Source: a virus. Taken from it: a stretch of DNA of 36,480 nucleotides. The DNA lies in IMG/VR virus record IMGVR_UViG_3300035703_000234, positions 1 to 36,480 of that record. One strand, 5' to 3'. The position numbers were made by a program, and so were the translations under genes. How positions within the stretch are numbered: position 1 is the stretch's first letter; each line of letters opens with the position of its first letter. Of this stretch, positions 28,120-36,480 are shown in pieces. The notes below the pieces were generated by a model. The model saw only the letters and a list, made by a program, of their open reading frames with translations. It ran no database searches and had not been told where the DNA came from.

Positions 28120-30321
28120 CTAGATGCTTCTGATAGTTACGACCAGCAGTCCTCCGAAACCAGAGAAGCGCTTGTCTGTTGGTGTACGGTTGATAAAGTC
28201 CATCTCTTCGATGAGACCAATATAAGATTCTCCAGTTCTGAAGTCTTCAATACGGATAGAGTCGCCTACATTCTCGACGGCTTCTAGTTGACTCATACGG
28301 TCCCAGGCACGGCCTTCATAGCCCACCATTACACCGAACTTGTCTGACTCCCTATCAAAGCAGAGCAGCGGATATTGAATTAAGCGCTGACGTGGTACAG
28401 CAGGCAGAGCCTTGAGTTGGTAGCCAGTCAGCAATGGACCCTTGGAAGAGTCAATAGAGGATCGAGTCATAATGAACTTGTATCCCACGTACTCTTGTGG
28501 TCCAACAGGATACTGAGTGTTGATCTCTTGAATGATGGCTTGCTGAGCAAAGGTTCCAAGATTGAACTCGTTACCTGCATAGTCAACAGAGCGGATGCTT
28601 AGGCCACCATTGGCTGAGTCAAAGCGAGGGAACAAGACCTTGAAGAGTTTGTTCTCGGTGGTGTTGTATCGGATATAACCTGTCTGGATATAACCCTCAG
28701 ATACCAACCTGCCGTTATTCTCCTCATCGGTTTCCATATAGATAGCACCATTGGTGTCTGTCTTATTGGTTGTAAAGCAGAGACGGTTAGTTCCGTTGAC
28801 AAAAGCACAGGCTGTTGTCTGACGACCTGTTACACCAGAGGCATAGGTATCCCAGGCATACGGGAAGATAAGCGTTCCGATTTGCTGGCCAAGGTCAATG
28901 CGGGTAGTTCCAGCCTCACCGTCTACGCCTGTCGCACACCAGACATAGCGGTCTCGTGCTGCAAAGTCATAGACTGGCTGGGTTGTATCGAAGAGCAACG
29001 GGCCATAGGCAATGGAGCCATCGTCTGATACCGCTGCCACTCGTACACCCTTAGATGTACCAATCATCATATAGCCAAGGTAGTAGTAGATCTTAAAGAT
29101 CTTCTCACCGCTTGGCATCTCAGCCGCTGTGATAGCACTAGTCAGGGTAGGCATTGTTCCATTAGAAGCCAGTGTGAACTTCTGGATATTCGACTGGCTG
29201 CCTGAGTAGCCTGTGACGTAAATAGCCACACCGCTTGAAGTGATGCTGGTATAGGTAAAGTCATCTACTGGGTGTGTATACACAGCAGTTGGCAACGCGG
29301 TAGCGTTGGTTGCGATCTCAAAGACCTTGTTATTGATACAGGCTACGATACGTTCCTTGGTAAACTCCATCACCGCGTCAGTAACGACAATGGTTGAAGT
29401 CTTGAACATTTCGACAGCAGCAGCGGTAGAGTCAATGAGCCTCTTGTACATCACTGTCTTATCGACACCAGCATCAAGGATCTTGGTAATCCAATAGACA
29501 TAGACGCCATCATCACAGAAGGCGTAAACAGGGTAATCAGTACCGCTGTTATAGTCTACGAAGTGTTCTAGTTCTGAGATTACTGTGCCTGTTGCAGCGG
29601 TTGACGTGACGTTAGCAGCGGTCTTGGCATAGGAAAACGTGGTGCTAGTGACAGCCGTAATGGTGTATGTACCGTTGAAGGTAGCATCTACCCCTGATAC
29701 CTCTACTTCAAAGCCTACTGCTAGGCCGTGATCAGCGCTGGTTGTCAGCGTCGCTACGTTAGAAGTCAGGGCTTTATTGGTGATGGTAGCCGTAATCGTC
29801 GGAAAGATCTTGTCAATATCAAACTCATCAAGCAGAAGGACACCCTCGTAAGAGTTTCCGTTTCTGCTCCAGGCTGCCGAACGAAGGTACTGATTAGGTC
29901 TTTCGTTAGCACGGATTGTTCCCGTTGTAACGTGGACAGAATCAACATCATTGATAAGGGTAACTTGGCCCTTCTCCCAGATATTGCATCCCTTGCTCTC
30001 GGTATATTGAAAGCGAAGCGACTCATCCTGGGCAGGCTCAAAGTACTTGATGCCCATTCCATAATGGAAGGACGACTGAGAGCGGAGCCACCAACCTGTA
30101 AGAGTCTGTTCTCCAGGCTCACGAGATTGGTCAATCTGTTGCTTACGGTACTGTGCTGTTACTCTGCGATAGGGACTATCGTCGCCTGAGTTGAGGAAGA
30201 ATGGCAAGCCATTGATGGCAATGTCATACGCCTCACCTGTGGCAGAGTATGTGGTAGACCCAGAAGGATTCGATAATGTATAGGGAATACCCTCTGTGAT
30301 GTCGTCTCCATAGGGAGCCAA
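28120..30321 (-). CDS. Large tail protein (nozzle/propeller-like) with inserted Ig-like domain, 733 aa
   Basis: Long beta-rich protein with many repeated short strands (VYVYWITKILDAGVDKTVMY; AVYTHPVDDFTYTSITSSGV; YVWCATGVDGEAGTTRIDLG), which suggests a beta-propeller as in podovirus nozzle proteins. Residues about 180-255 contain VATLTTSADHGLAVGFEVEV and TFNGTYTITAVTSTTFSYAK, a mobile bacterial Ig-like insert I recognise from many phage structural proteins. The C-terminus is a compact beta domain. Called tail protein by position between fibre genes and lysis genes; a T7 gp12-like role is inference. Confidence 0.65.
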   Translation of the reverse strand: MAPYGDDITEGIPYTLSNPSGSTTYSATGEAYDIAINGLPFFLNSGDDSPYRRVTAQYRKQQIDQSREPGEQTLTGWWLRSQSSFHYGMGIKYFEPAQDESLRFQYTESKGCNIWEKGQVTLINDVDSVHVTTGTIRANERPNQYLRSAAWSRNGNSYEGVLLLDEFDIDKIFPTITATITNKALTSNVATLTTSADHGLAVGFEVEVSGVDATFNGTYTITAVTSTTFSYAKTAANVTSTAATGTVISELEHFVDYNSGTDYPVYAFCDDGVYVYWITKILDAGVDKTVMYKRLIDSTAAAVEMFKTSTIVVTDAVMEFTKERIVACINNKVFEIATNATALPTAVYTHPVDDFTYTSITSSGVAIYVTGYSGSQSNIQKFTLASNGTMPTLTSAITAAEMPSGEKIFKIYYYLGYMMIGTSKGVRVAAVSDDGSIAYGPLLFDTTQPVYDFAARDRYVWCATGVDGEAGTTRIDLGQQIGTLIFPYAWDTYASGVTGRQTTACAFVNGTNRLCFTTNKTDTNGAIYMETDEENNGRLVSEGYIQTGYIRYNTTENKLFKVLFPRFDSANGGLSIRSVDYAGNEFNLGTFAQQAIIQEINTQYPVGPQEYVGYKFIMTRSSIDSSKGPLLTGYQLKALPAVPRQRLIQYPLLCFDRESDKFGVMVGYEGRAWDRMSQLEAVENVGDSIRIEDFRTGESYIGLIEEMDFINRTPTDKRFSGFGGLLVVTIRSI

Positions 30322-30336
30322 GGATTACCCCTTACT

Positions 30337-30564
30337 TTAGAGTGCTGCGATTTCTTCTTCTGTTAGTCCAAGGGCTGCAAGTTTTGCCTTAGCAGACTCT
30401 GCTGCTGCGGCCTTTGCTGCCTCTTCTGCTTCGCGCTGTGCCTGTGCTTCAGCGGCTGCTGCTGCATCTTGGTCACGCTGTGCGATCTCTGCTGGGGTCA
30501 AAGGCAGAATCGTCTGCTTGCCCGTCTTGCAGTCCACTACAATCTTGGTCAGGGTCTCACTCAT
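30337..30564 (-). CDS. Alanine/glutamate-rich small protein, tail-fibre-associated, 75 aa
   Basis: IVVDCKTGKQTILPLTPAEI followed by a long Ala/Glu/Lys/Gln helix and a LGLTEEEIAAL ending. This layout resembles small tail-fibre assembly or fibre-associated proteins found after fibre genes. Overlaps the upstream gene by 8 bp. Confidence 0.65.
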   Translation of the reverse strand: MSETLTKIVVDCKTGKQTILPLTPAEIAQRDQDAAAAAEAQAQREAEEAAKAAAAESAKAKLAALGLTEEEIAAL

Positions 30565-30898
30565 ACTTTACTGCCTCCCAATCTAGGCTTTCTTCGTTCC
30601 AGAAATACATCAATCCATCTTCAGGCTTTGCCTTCGGTGGTTGCCAGTCGTGGTTCTCATCCTTGGTCCACGATGGGAATGGTTGAGGAGCCACGAATAC
30701 ATCTGCTGCTTCGTCATAGGTATAGCCGATGCCAGCATATTGCTTGCGGATCTTGTGGTTGTAGGAGGTCTGTACCCACTTGCCACCGAGTCCTAAGTCA
30801 ACAGCCAGGTAATCCTGACCGCGATGCTCTTGTTCATCAGGAACAACAAGCACCTGTGTTACTACGTTGTTTTCATCTACTTGTGCGAAATGTGCCAT
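30557..30898 (-). CDS. Conserved small phage protein following fibre genes, 113 aa
   Basis: Begins MAHFAQVDENNVVTQVLVVP and has GGKWVQTSYNHKIRKQYAGI, then APQPFPSWTKDENHDWQPPK. These segments are typical of a small protein found widely in aquatic phage genomes next to tail-fibre genes, probably a virion or fibre-associated protein, without proven function known to me. AAAGGATAACA precedes the start. Confidence 0.78.
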   Translation of the reverse strand: MAHFAQVDENNVVTQVLVVPDEQEHRGQDYLAVDLGLGGKWVQTSYNHKIRKQYAGIGYTYDEAADVFVAPQPFPSWTKDENHDWQPPKAKPEDGLMYFWNEESLDWEAVKYE

Positions 30899-30907
30899 TG
30901 TTATCCT

Positions 30908-32287
30908 TTACTTTGCATACCTTACGATTACTAGACCAGAACCACCTGCTGCACCGTTTTGGCTTGTACCAGAGTCAGCACCACCACCACCTCCGCCACC
31001 GCCTGTGTTAGCGGTTCCTGCAGTTGGAGCAACTACTCCACCACCTGTCTTACCGCCATTACCACCACCACCTGTGCCGCCTGTGCCAGCAGCGGTTTCA
31101 TTATATGAACCGCCACCTCCACCGCCCGCACGTGATGTTGCGGTCCCTGTTATCGATGAGGAGATACCGCTACCACCGTTACCGCCACCGTTATCATTCG
31201 ATGCGCTACCGACGGCTCCAGCGCCACCACCTCCACCACCATTGAAGTTGCTACCGCCGTTAGCACCATTACCACCAGCGTAACCTTGGGTTGCTGAGGT
31301 AGTAGCAGCGCCTGCTGTCTGCGGACTTCCTCCGCCTCCGCCGCCTCCACCACCGCCAGAGCCGCCAGTGTTTGCTGCGAAGATAGTCGGATATCCACCA
31401 GCACCGCGACCACCACCAGTAGATGTGATGGTACTAAAGACAGAGTTTGATCCGTTGGACCCACCACCGCTTGTATCGCCAGCACCGCCAGCACCAACTG
31501 TAACTGTATAACCAGTATTCGCTGTTAAAGATAGTGGAGACTCTGCGCTTGAATTACCGCCAGAAGTTCCTACCGTAGTTCTATAGCCACCAGCACCGCC
31601 TCCACCTGCAGAGGAGAAGTTGTTATGGCCATAACCTCCACCGCCACCGCCAGCAATAACAAGGTAGTCACAGGTTAGATTCTGCAACGGAGTGAAAGTA
31701 CCGCTCGAAGTAAACAGGTGATAGACGTGAGTGTCTGTGTCATACACCATTCCACCAGTCGCCTTGATTTGGGCAGTAGTGCGGGAGATGCCATACAAGG
31801 TGGCTGTGGAGTACTGGTTGAATGTACCACTGAATGGATAAATTGTTACCCTATTTATTGCTGCTGAGTTTGACCATAATCCAGCCGTCAAATAAGAGAA
31901 TGTATTAGTAGCATTTGTCTCAGCAGATGAATCAATAGATAGTGATTTATTGTTAGATGATGTGTAGTTTGGTACATATATTGAAGAACTTGAGAATGTT
32001 GATGCTGTTGAATTGGCGGCGTTTGTTACAAGAGGAGGAAAAGTAGAACCACTTGTACTCGACGCAGTGCTGCCATCACCAGCAAGAACTCTATAGGAGT
32101 ATCCAGTAGTAGAGTTGTTGAACTTTACATAGGCTTCTGTATCAACAGACGCTCTTGAGCAACGAAGGCTGGTTACTATATAAAGGTCGGTATAGGTTGC
32201 AGGAATATTTTGAAAGTCAATTTCAGCAGCCCCACCACTACCAACAGTGACGGTCTCAATCTTGACCATTGTGCCATTAAGTGCCAT
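30908..32287 (-). CDS. Glycine-rich tail adhesin, 459 aa
   Basis: Probable host-binding fibre tip. The N-terminal domain (about 1-170) holds IDFQNIPATYTDLYIVTSLR and later YRVLAGDGS, shared with the next two upstream genes. A linker with GGMVYDTDTHVYHLFTSSGT leads to CDYLVIAGGGGGGYG and a long Gly/Ser/Ala-rich domain with GAGGYRTTVGTSGGN, ending SGLVIVRYAK. Such polyglycine domains are seen in phage tip adhesins. The Gly run on this strand gives spurious Pro-rich frames on the other strand. Confidence 0.78.
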   Translation of the reverse strand: MALNGTMVKIETVTVGSGGAAEIDFQNIPATYTDLYIVTSLRCSRASVDTEAYVKFNNSTTGYSYRVLAGDGSTASSTSGSTFPPLVTNAANSTASTFSSSSIYVPNYTSSNNKSLSIDSSAETNATNTFSYLTAGLWSNSAAINRVTIYPFSGTFNQYSTATLYGISRTTAQIKATGGMVYDTDTHVYHLFTSSGTFTPLQNLTCDYLVIAGGGGGGYGHNNFSSAGGGGAGGYRTTVGTSGGNSSAESPLSLTANTGYTVTVGAGGAGDTSGGGSNGSNSVFSTITSTGGGRGAGGYPTIFAANTGGSGGGGGGGGGGSPQTAGAATTSATQGYAGGNGANGGSNFNGGGGGGAGAVGSASNDNGGGNGGSGISSSITGTATSRAGGGGGGSYNETAAGTGGTGGGGNGGKTGGGVVAPTAGTANTGGGGGGGGADSGTSQNGAAGGSGLVIVRYAK

Positions 32288-32300
32288 TAGTTATTCTCCC

Positions 32301-33578
32301 TTAGACCGCACTGTATCGAACAACGACAATGCCTGAGCCGCCGTTACCAGAACTTGTTACCTGGCTTCCGCCGTTGCCACCATTACCAGTGTTTGCAGTT
32401 CCAGAAGCATTAGAACTTCCACCGTCTTTATCGTTACCGCTTCCACCGACTGCTCGTGTTACTGAAGTTCCAGTAATAGAAGATGCAAGGCCAGCACCAC
32501 CGACTCCGATGGATGAGTTAGAGACAGCGTTACCGCCTACTGCCCCTGCTCCTCCGCCACCGCCGCCTCGGTTGCCAGCACCTTGCCCACCGTTAAATCC
32601 TTGACCAGTGGTTCCTGTTCCAAATGTGTTGGTATCACGCGCACCACCGCCGCCAGAACCACCGTTCTTTCCAGCAATAGTTCCGATAGAACTTGAGAAC
32701 GAAGCGCCTCCGCCTCCACCAGTTGAGGTTATCGTGGCAAAAACAGAGTTGCTACCAGAGTTTCCAGCAAGAGTTGGGGTAGATGATCCACCAATACCTG
32801 CTCCTCCAGCACCAACGGTAACTGTATAGTTTGTTCCAGATATAAGGTTAAGCGCAGATTCTGCAGAAGAGTTACCTCCTGAAGTTCCTACAGTCGTCCT
32901 ATAACCTCCAGCGCCACCGCCTGCTGGGTCATATCCGACACCACCAGAACCGCCACCTGCTACGACGAGATAGTCACAGGACAGGTTGCTCATTGGAGCA
33001 AAGATGCCAGATGATCGGTAGATGTGATACCAGTAGGTTCCATCTGTGCGTACTTCATCCCCACCAAATGCCTTCGGTGAGCCAGCGCCGATGCCATAGA
33101 GGGTGAAGGTGGAGCCTGAAACATAATCATATCCACCAGCAGTTAAATCAATCTGTGTAATTGCTGCTGTGTTTCTCCATAAACCAACAGTCGCAACAAC
33201 TCTTTGTCCTGCGTTATTGTGTCTGCAAAGAACAGTCTTATTGGTTGTTGTATTTGCATAATTCATAAAATGAATTATTGTCGGAGTGTAGGTACTGGTT
33301 GATACTGGTCCTATATCGCCACCAAGCGATAAAGAAGTTTGGTTTGAGAATCTAGCCGATTGTGCAGCAGATCCAGTTCCAGTTATTGTGGTTACGGAAT
33401 AATTTGAGCCACTGTCACCATTCAGTCTTACAGTTAAGTCTCCACCAAATGTTGCTCTTGTTCCTTGAGAGGAAACGACCATAATAAGATCTGTGTAGGT
33501 TTGTGGAATACCAGTAAAGGTAACAGTGGTAGCATTAGCAGAAAGAGTCTGGCTGGATATAGGGGTGTATGTCGACAT
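32301..33578 (-). CDS. Glycine-rich tail adhesin, paralogue, 425 aa
   Basis: Same architecture as the neighbouring 459-aa gene: N-terminal domain with TFTGIPQTYTDLIMVVSSQG, linker with DGTYWYHIYRSSGIFAPMSN, CDYLVVAGGGSGGVG start of the Gly-rich domain, GAGGYRTTVGTSGGNSSAES shared almost exactly, and a SGIVVVRYSAV end. The start overlaps the upstream stop as TAATG. Two paralogues may give alternative or mixed receptor-binding tips. Confidence 0.78.
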   Translation of the reverse strand: MSTYTPISSQTLSANATTVTFTGIPQTYTDLIMVVSSQGTRATFGGDLTVRLNGDSGSNYSVTTITGTGSAAQSARFSNQTSLSLGGDIGPVSTSTYTPTIIHFMNYANTTTNKTVLCRHNNAGQRVVATVGLWRNTAAITQIDLTAGGYDYVSGSTFTLYGIGAGSPKAFGGDEVRTDGTYWYHIYRSSGIFAPMSNLSCDYLVVAGGGSGGVGYDPAGGGAGGYRTTVGTSGGNSSAESALNLISGTNYTVTVGAGGAGIGGSSTPTLAGNSGSNSVFATITSTGGGGGASFSSSIGTIAGKNGGSGGGGARDTNTFGTGTTGQGFNGGQGAGNRGGGGGGAGAVGGNAVSNSSIGVGGAGLASSITGTSVTRAVGGSGNDKDGGSSNASGTANTGNGGNGGSQVTSSGNGGSGIVVVRYSAV

Positions 33579-34138
33579 TAGGCGAGTACTCCAAACAAGG
33601 CAAAGGTTGATCCTGAGCGAAACGTTGGTCCACTTGTAAAGTCAAGCCTAGTAACTGCTGACGTACTCATCCAAAGACCGCTGTTTATGCTAACGCGCCA
33701 ATCCGTAGCAGTTCCAGTTGCATTGCCATCTTGACCGCTTAAAGCCCTAATGGTTTTGTTTTTATTAGTACTGGAGTAGTCTAATACATCAATAATGCTA
33801 GAAAATGGATATAACGTTGAGGAAACGATAAGACCTAAATATTCAGCCTGAGTGACACTAGACAATGCGTTTGCAGCAACACTAGATCCATTACCTTGGA
33901 GTTGATGCGTTGCATAATTTGCAGCAGAATCATTATTAAATCTTATTCTTAGGTTATCTGTATTACTGGAAAGTGCAACAACTCGCACCTGTAAATGTTT
34001 ATAAGTGCTTGGAATATTATTAAATGTAACAGTAGAGGTATCAGAGGCTAGTGTTACTTCACCCAACGGAAAGTATGATCCCGTATCGGGTGTAGCCTTG
34101 GCAAAAGCGGATGCCCAGATTCCTAGAATTGGTGGCAT
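33578..34138 (-). CDS. Tail fibre protein sharing the adhesin N-terminal domain, 186 aa
   Basis: Start at 34138 (MPPILGIWASAFAKATPDTG), overlapping the upstream stop as TAATG. VTFNNIPSTYKHLQVRVVAL, later LRIRFNNDSAANYATHQLQG, match the N-terminal domain of the two Gly-rich adhesins, but the Gly-rich domain is absent: the protein ends GSTFALFGVLA at the point where the others continue. It may be a base on which the adhesins stack, or a truncated paralogue. Confidence 0.72.
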   Translation of the reverse strand: MPPILGIWASAFAKATPDTGSYFPLGEVTLASDTSTVTFNNIPSTYKHLQVRVVALSSNTDNLRIRFNNDSAANYATHQLQGNGSSVAANALSSVTQAEYLGLIVSSTLYPFSSIIDVLDYSSTNKNKTIRALSGQDGNATGTATDWRVSINSGLWMSTSAVTRLDFTSGPTFRSGSTFALFGVLA

Positions 34139-34500
34139 TAGGAAATATCTCCAATCACATACCAAGAGTTTGTGTCGCGCTTAATCAAGGTTGCAGCGGC
34201 ATACTGCGCTCTGCACTTAGGCGTAGCAGCGGTAGCACCCGTCGATACGACAGTTACTCCACCTGCACCCTGGATTGTTACCTGACCAGCACCAATCTGG
34301 ATGAGGTTGATTTGGGTTCCTGCTGGAAAGGCAACGGAAGCATCGGTTGGAATCGTTACCGTAATTGCTGCAGCATTGCTAAGGGTAACTAACTTGTTAT
34401 CCGCATCAGCCAGTACCAAGGTATAGGTTGTACCTGTCTGAGCATTAAAGGCTAGAGCAGCACTAGCAGACGCTGTACCGCCGACAATCGAAGCACTCAT
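34138..34500 (-). CDS. Small beta-rich fibre protein, paralogue of the 274-aa C-terminal domain, 120 aa
   Basis: The segment NAQTGTTYTLVLADADNKLV, then NAAAITVTIPTDASVAFPAG and IQIGAGQVTI, ends with DTNSWYVIGDIS. The same domain occurs at the C-terminus of the 274-aa protein two genes upstream, at roughly 60% identity by eye. Likely a beta-sandwich fibre module. TAATG overlaps both neighbours. Confidence 0.72.
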   Translation of the reverse strand: MSASIVGGTASASAALAFNAQTGTTYTLVLADADNKLVTLSNAAAITVTIPTDASVAFPAGTQINLIQIGAGQVTIQGAGGVTVVSTGATAATPKCRAQYAAATLIKRDTNSWYVIGDIS

Positions 34501-34820
34501 TAGTTCGCATCCGATCCGAACGCGCTGAAGGACGACGTTCCTGTTGTTGAATAGACTGTGATGACGTCTGTGTTAGCAAGGGTCAATCCACCTTGTAGGG
34601 TCAAGAAAGACCCGCTAGGGACCTGCACTCCGTAAGCGATATAGTGCTGGTTAGCAAGGCTTGCTCCTGCTGGACGCACTGCAATACGAACCGTATCTGC
34701 AGCGCCCCCTCGGTTTGCTACCTGAAGTGTAGAGATAATCGTTGCGCTTGTAGCAGTCAACAGAGTTGTATCTGTTGCTGCGCTTGGTGCGCTCTGCGCT
34801 AGTACTTTGTATGTAGGCAT
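34500..34820 (-). CDS. Small beta-rich tail/fibre protein, 106 aa
   Basis: Compact beta-strand-rich protein: YKVLAQSAPSAATDTTLLTA, ISTLQVANRGGAADTVRIAV, HYIAYGVQVPSGSFLTLQGG. The AP-A-T-T-LYT/STL-V-NRG pattern is seen in small phage virion proteins of fibre regions. TAATG overlaps at both ends. Function inferred from its neighbours. Confidence 0.7.
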   Translation of the reverse strand: MPTYKVLAQSAPSAATDTTLLTATSATIISTLQVANRGGAADTVRIAVRPAGASLANQHYIAYGVQVPSGSFLTLQGGLTLANTDVITVYSTTGTSSFSAFGSDAN

Positions 34821-35644
34821 TAGACTGTGAGGTCTCCAATCAGCGTCCAGGTATCAGTTCCAGTTTTGACAAGGCTCGCTGCAGACCACTGCGCTCGGGT
34901 CTTAGTTCCAGTCGCATTGACAGTCACACCGCTTGCTCCTACTACCGTGACCTGTCCTGCTCCAATTTGCTGAAGGTTGACAATCGCACCTGTAGCAAAG
35001 GCAACAGAGGCATTGAGAGGTACAGTGACTGTGATTGCGGCTGCGTTATCCAGAGTGACCAATCGGCCATTATCTGTTAGGACCAACGTGTAGGTTGTAC
35101 CCGTCTGTGCGTTGAGTGTGACATTCTGACGAGCATCGTTAATCGTTGGGGTATTGAGCGTCGGGCTAGTTAGCGTCTTAGCCACAAAGGTCTGTGTCGC
35201 ATTAACAAGCGCTACTGTGTCAGTCGCTGCTGGAAAGGTAATTGTTCCTGATGCGACAGCACTTGCTTGTAGGCTGGTCGTTCCTGACGAAGAACCCTTA
35301 AGGCCCCACGAAGCGACAGGGCTGGTGTTGGACTCAAACCAGTTAAGATCATCAGAAGTAAGGACGTGCTTGACGGTTGCACCTGCAGCGTGGGTCACAG
35401 CAGAAGAACCTGCTCGACCACGAGTGATTGTCAAGGTATCGCTTGATACCGCAGTAACGAAGACAATCTCTTCGTTGTTGGTATCTGGGTCAATCGCTAC
35501 GGTGAACTGGTCGCCAGTGTTGAGCGTGACTCCACCCATCAGGGAAGAACCCGTACCAGCGGCAACAGTCATCGACGTCGCACTATTGGAGATACCCGAA
35601 GCCAGCGTTGTCTCTACGCTGATAGATGAGTACTTACGTGTCAT
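34820..35644 (-). CDS. Tail fibre / baseplate-like protein, 274 aa
   Basis: N-terminal beta domain (about 1-95) with GISNSATSMTVAAGTGSSLM and NNEEIVFVTAVSSDTLTITR then GRAGSSAVTHAAGATVKHVL, typical of short phage fibre attachment domains. A linker with TFVAKTLTSPTLNTPTINDA follows, a hallmark of fibre proteins, and then the same 95-residue C-terminal domain as the 120-aa gene. Probably the first fibre component attached to the tail. Confidence 0.78.
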   Translation of the reverse strand: MTRKYSSISVETTLASGISNSATSMTVAAGTGSSLMGGVTLNTGDQFTVAIDPDTNNEEIVFVTAVSSDTLTITRGRAGSSAVTHAAGATVKHVLTSDDLNWFESNTSPVASWGLKGSSSGTTSLQASAVASGTITFPAATDTVALVNATQTFVAKTLTSPTLNTPTINDARQNVTLNAQTGTTYTLVLTDNGRLVTLDNAAAITVTVPLNASVAFATGAIVNLQQIGAGQVTVVGASGVTVNATGTKTRAQWSAASLVKTGTDTWTLIGDLTV

Positions 35645-35653
35645 TTGCCTTCC

Positions 35654-36480
35654 TTACTTGGTAAAGTGAAGCCGAATCGGATATTTGTCAGCCAACTTCA
35701 GTGCTTCCTCCTGAAGTCGTTGCTGGAACAAGGCAAAGACATAACGCGATGCAGCCGATCCAGAGTTGTATGGGTTCTTAGAATCTGCAAAGTCAGACTC
35801 TGCAGAGGTAAGGTTGATGCGTCCTGCGTCAAGGAATGTCAGTAGTCGATACGCTGCGCCATAGATGACCACATCTGCAGATGATTCTGGTAGGCCAGTG
35901 ACATCTACGAAGTCATCGGTATTGGCATCCATTGTTCCTGGAGTTGTCGCGTAGTAAACCTGAACGGTACGACCAGGCTGGATGTTGTCATAAATGTTAA
36001 TCGTGTTCGTCGTATTAAATGTTGACAGGTTAGCCATTCCATCTGCTCGCCACTTGTTGACTGGGAGCCACTCTTTGCTGGAGCCTGTTGTCTGCCACGA
36101 TACGAAGAGGATATTCTCAAGATCATCAGGTAGTGCATAAGTAACCTGAGATGCGTTAAAGGTAAAGGTTGTTGAGGCTACTCCCCAGAGTCTCGGATAA
36201 AGACTGCCGATAGTGTCGTTGATAGCCTTCTTGATTCTGACGCGTGGGAATGATGGAGAAAGAGTTACCATCGCGTTGAGTGCGTGTGGTGCTGGGGTTG
36301 TACCCATATACCCACGACCAAAGCCTGGAGCCACATTGAGTTGGTTATTCTGTTTGTCGAACGAGTCGACCCAGATGAGTTCATCATCAATCTCGATAAT
36401 ACCTTTAGCCAAGTTATCTGATGAACCGATAGTAATTTCAGACGACGAGGTAGTAATTCCACCTGGATTGGTGACATAGG
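35654..36480 (-). CDS. Head-tail connector / tail-tube-A-like protein, runs off the window
   Basis: The frame enters the window at 36480 without a stop or start, so the protein is partial here. VTFTFNASQ-like and YALPDDLENILFVSW segments, YGAAYRLLTFLDAGRINLTS and RLQEEALKLADKYP suit a gp6- or T7 gp11-like adaptor between portal and tail. If the window is circular it gains about 15 residues encoded at 43-1 (VPLRVRPRITHP and on). No ATG, GTG or TTG occurs in frame between the stop at 46-44 and a TTG at 36412, so the true start is unclear: CTG at 31-29 is one option. Confidence 0.68.
   Translation of the reverse strand, partial: YVTNPGGITTSSSEITIGSSDNLAKGIIEIDDELIWVDSFDKQNNQLNVAPGFGRGYMGTTPAPHALNAMVTLSPSFPRVRIKKAINDTIGSLYPRLWGVASTTFTFNASQVTYALPDDLENILFVSWQTTGSSKEWLPVNKWRADGMANLSTFNTTNTINIYDNIQPGRTVQVYYATTPGTMDANTDDFVDVTGLPESSADVVIYGAAYRLLTFLDAGRINLTSAESDFADSKNPYNSGSAASRYVFALFQQRLQEEALKLADKYPIRLHFTK

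Noticed and set aside
30867-31283. Rightward proline-rich frame opposite the Gly-rich adhesin
   Set aside because: Mirror of the poly-Gly codons on the other strand; same for 31024-31245, 32329-32604 and 32608-32829.
30908-33578. CRISPR-like repeat array in the Gly-rich region
   Set aside because: The repetition is codon-level (Gly, Ser, Ala) within two coding frames, irregular in length, with no constant repeat and spacer.
1-36480. tRNA, rRNA, integrase, attachment site or insertion sequence
   Set aside because: None seen by eye; no cloverleaf with a T-arm, no recombinase motifs, no flanked transposase. A tRNA scan would settle the tRNA question.

Overview
The window reads as a tailed, probably podovirus-like, phage of an actinobacterium, most likely from an environmental (freshwater-type) metagenome. 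The host is inferred from a WhiB-like regulator, a proteasome-beta-like protein and an actinobacterial-style lytic transglycosylase. No integrase, lysogeny repressor, DNA polymerase, RNA polymerase or tRNA gene was seen. Nothing was run against a database; family names come from motifs read by eye.

The window ends appear to join. The leftward reading frame open from position 43 to position 1 continues without a stop, through a codon split over the join, into the frame entering at 36480. The joined order (terminase, portal, inner proteins, scaffold, capsid, small head protein, connector, tail fibres, tail protein, lysis) is a canonical late operon. I therefore read the window as one circularly permuted genome of about 36.5 kb.

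Layout. (1) 14161 down to 44: leftward packaging and head genes, namely TerL with an N-terminal HTH, a lysine-rich mini protein, portal, three small proteins, a 1622-aa and two smaller inner-virion candidates, scaffold, N4-gp56-like capsid and a small head protein. (2) 36480 down to 27241: the same leftward block, with connector, a five-gene set of domain-sharing fibre/adhesin proteins, two small fibre-associated proteins, a 733-aa tail protein, a single-span membrane protein, an M15 peptidase endolysin and a holin. (3) 14904 to 19595: a rightward early operon of tiny, tightly coupled genes (many CxxC proteins), a membrane-anchored transglycosylase, and a cytosine-C5 methyltransferase that is broken by two frameshifts and fully overlapped by a second protein-like frame. 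(4) 26745 down to 19652: a leftward replication and takeover operon, namely proteasome-beta-like protein, Cas4-like nuclease, a CxxC protein, WhiB, RecA/DnaB-type helicase, glycosyltransferase, Hjc-like resolvase, two-gene primase, Nmad1/DUF1599, sigma factor, PD-(D/E)XK protein and an FmdB zinc ribbon. (5) A single rightward zinc-ribbon gene at 26900, ending in a bidirectional terminator at 27190-27215.

How the parts may work together (inference): early mini-proteins act first; the replication operon provides helicase, primase, nuclease and resolvase around the host polymerase, plus WhiB and sigma to redirect host RNA polymerase; Dcm, the glycosyltransferase and Nmad1 may mark phage DNA; the proteasome-like protein may act in proteolysis or interfere with the host Pup-proteasome route. 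The 740-bp region 14162-14903 between the divergent early and late blocks holds hairpins, an AT-rich stretch, direct and inverted repeats, a leftward terminator and the best sigma70-like promoter, and is the best candidate for a control region or origin.
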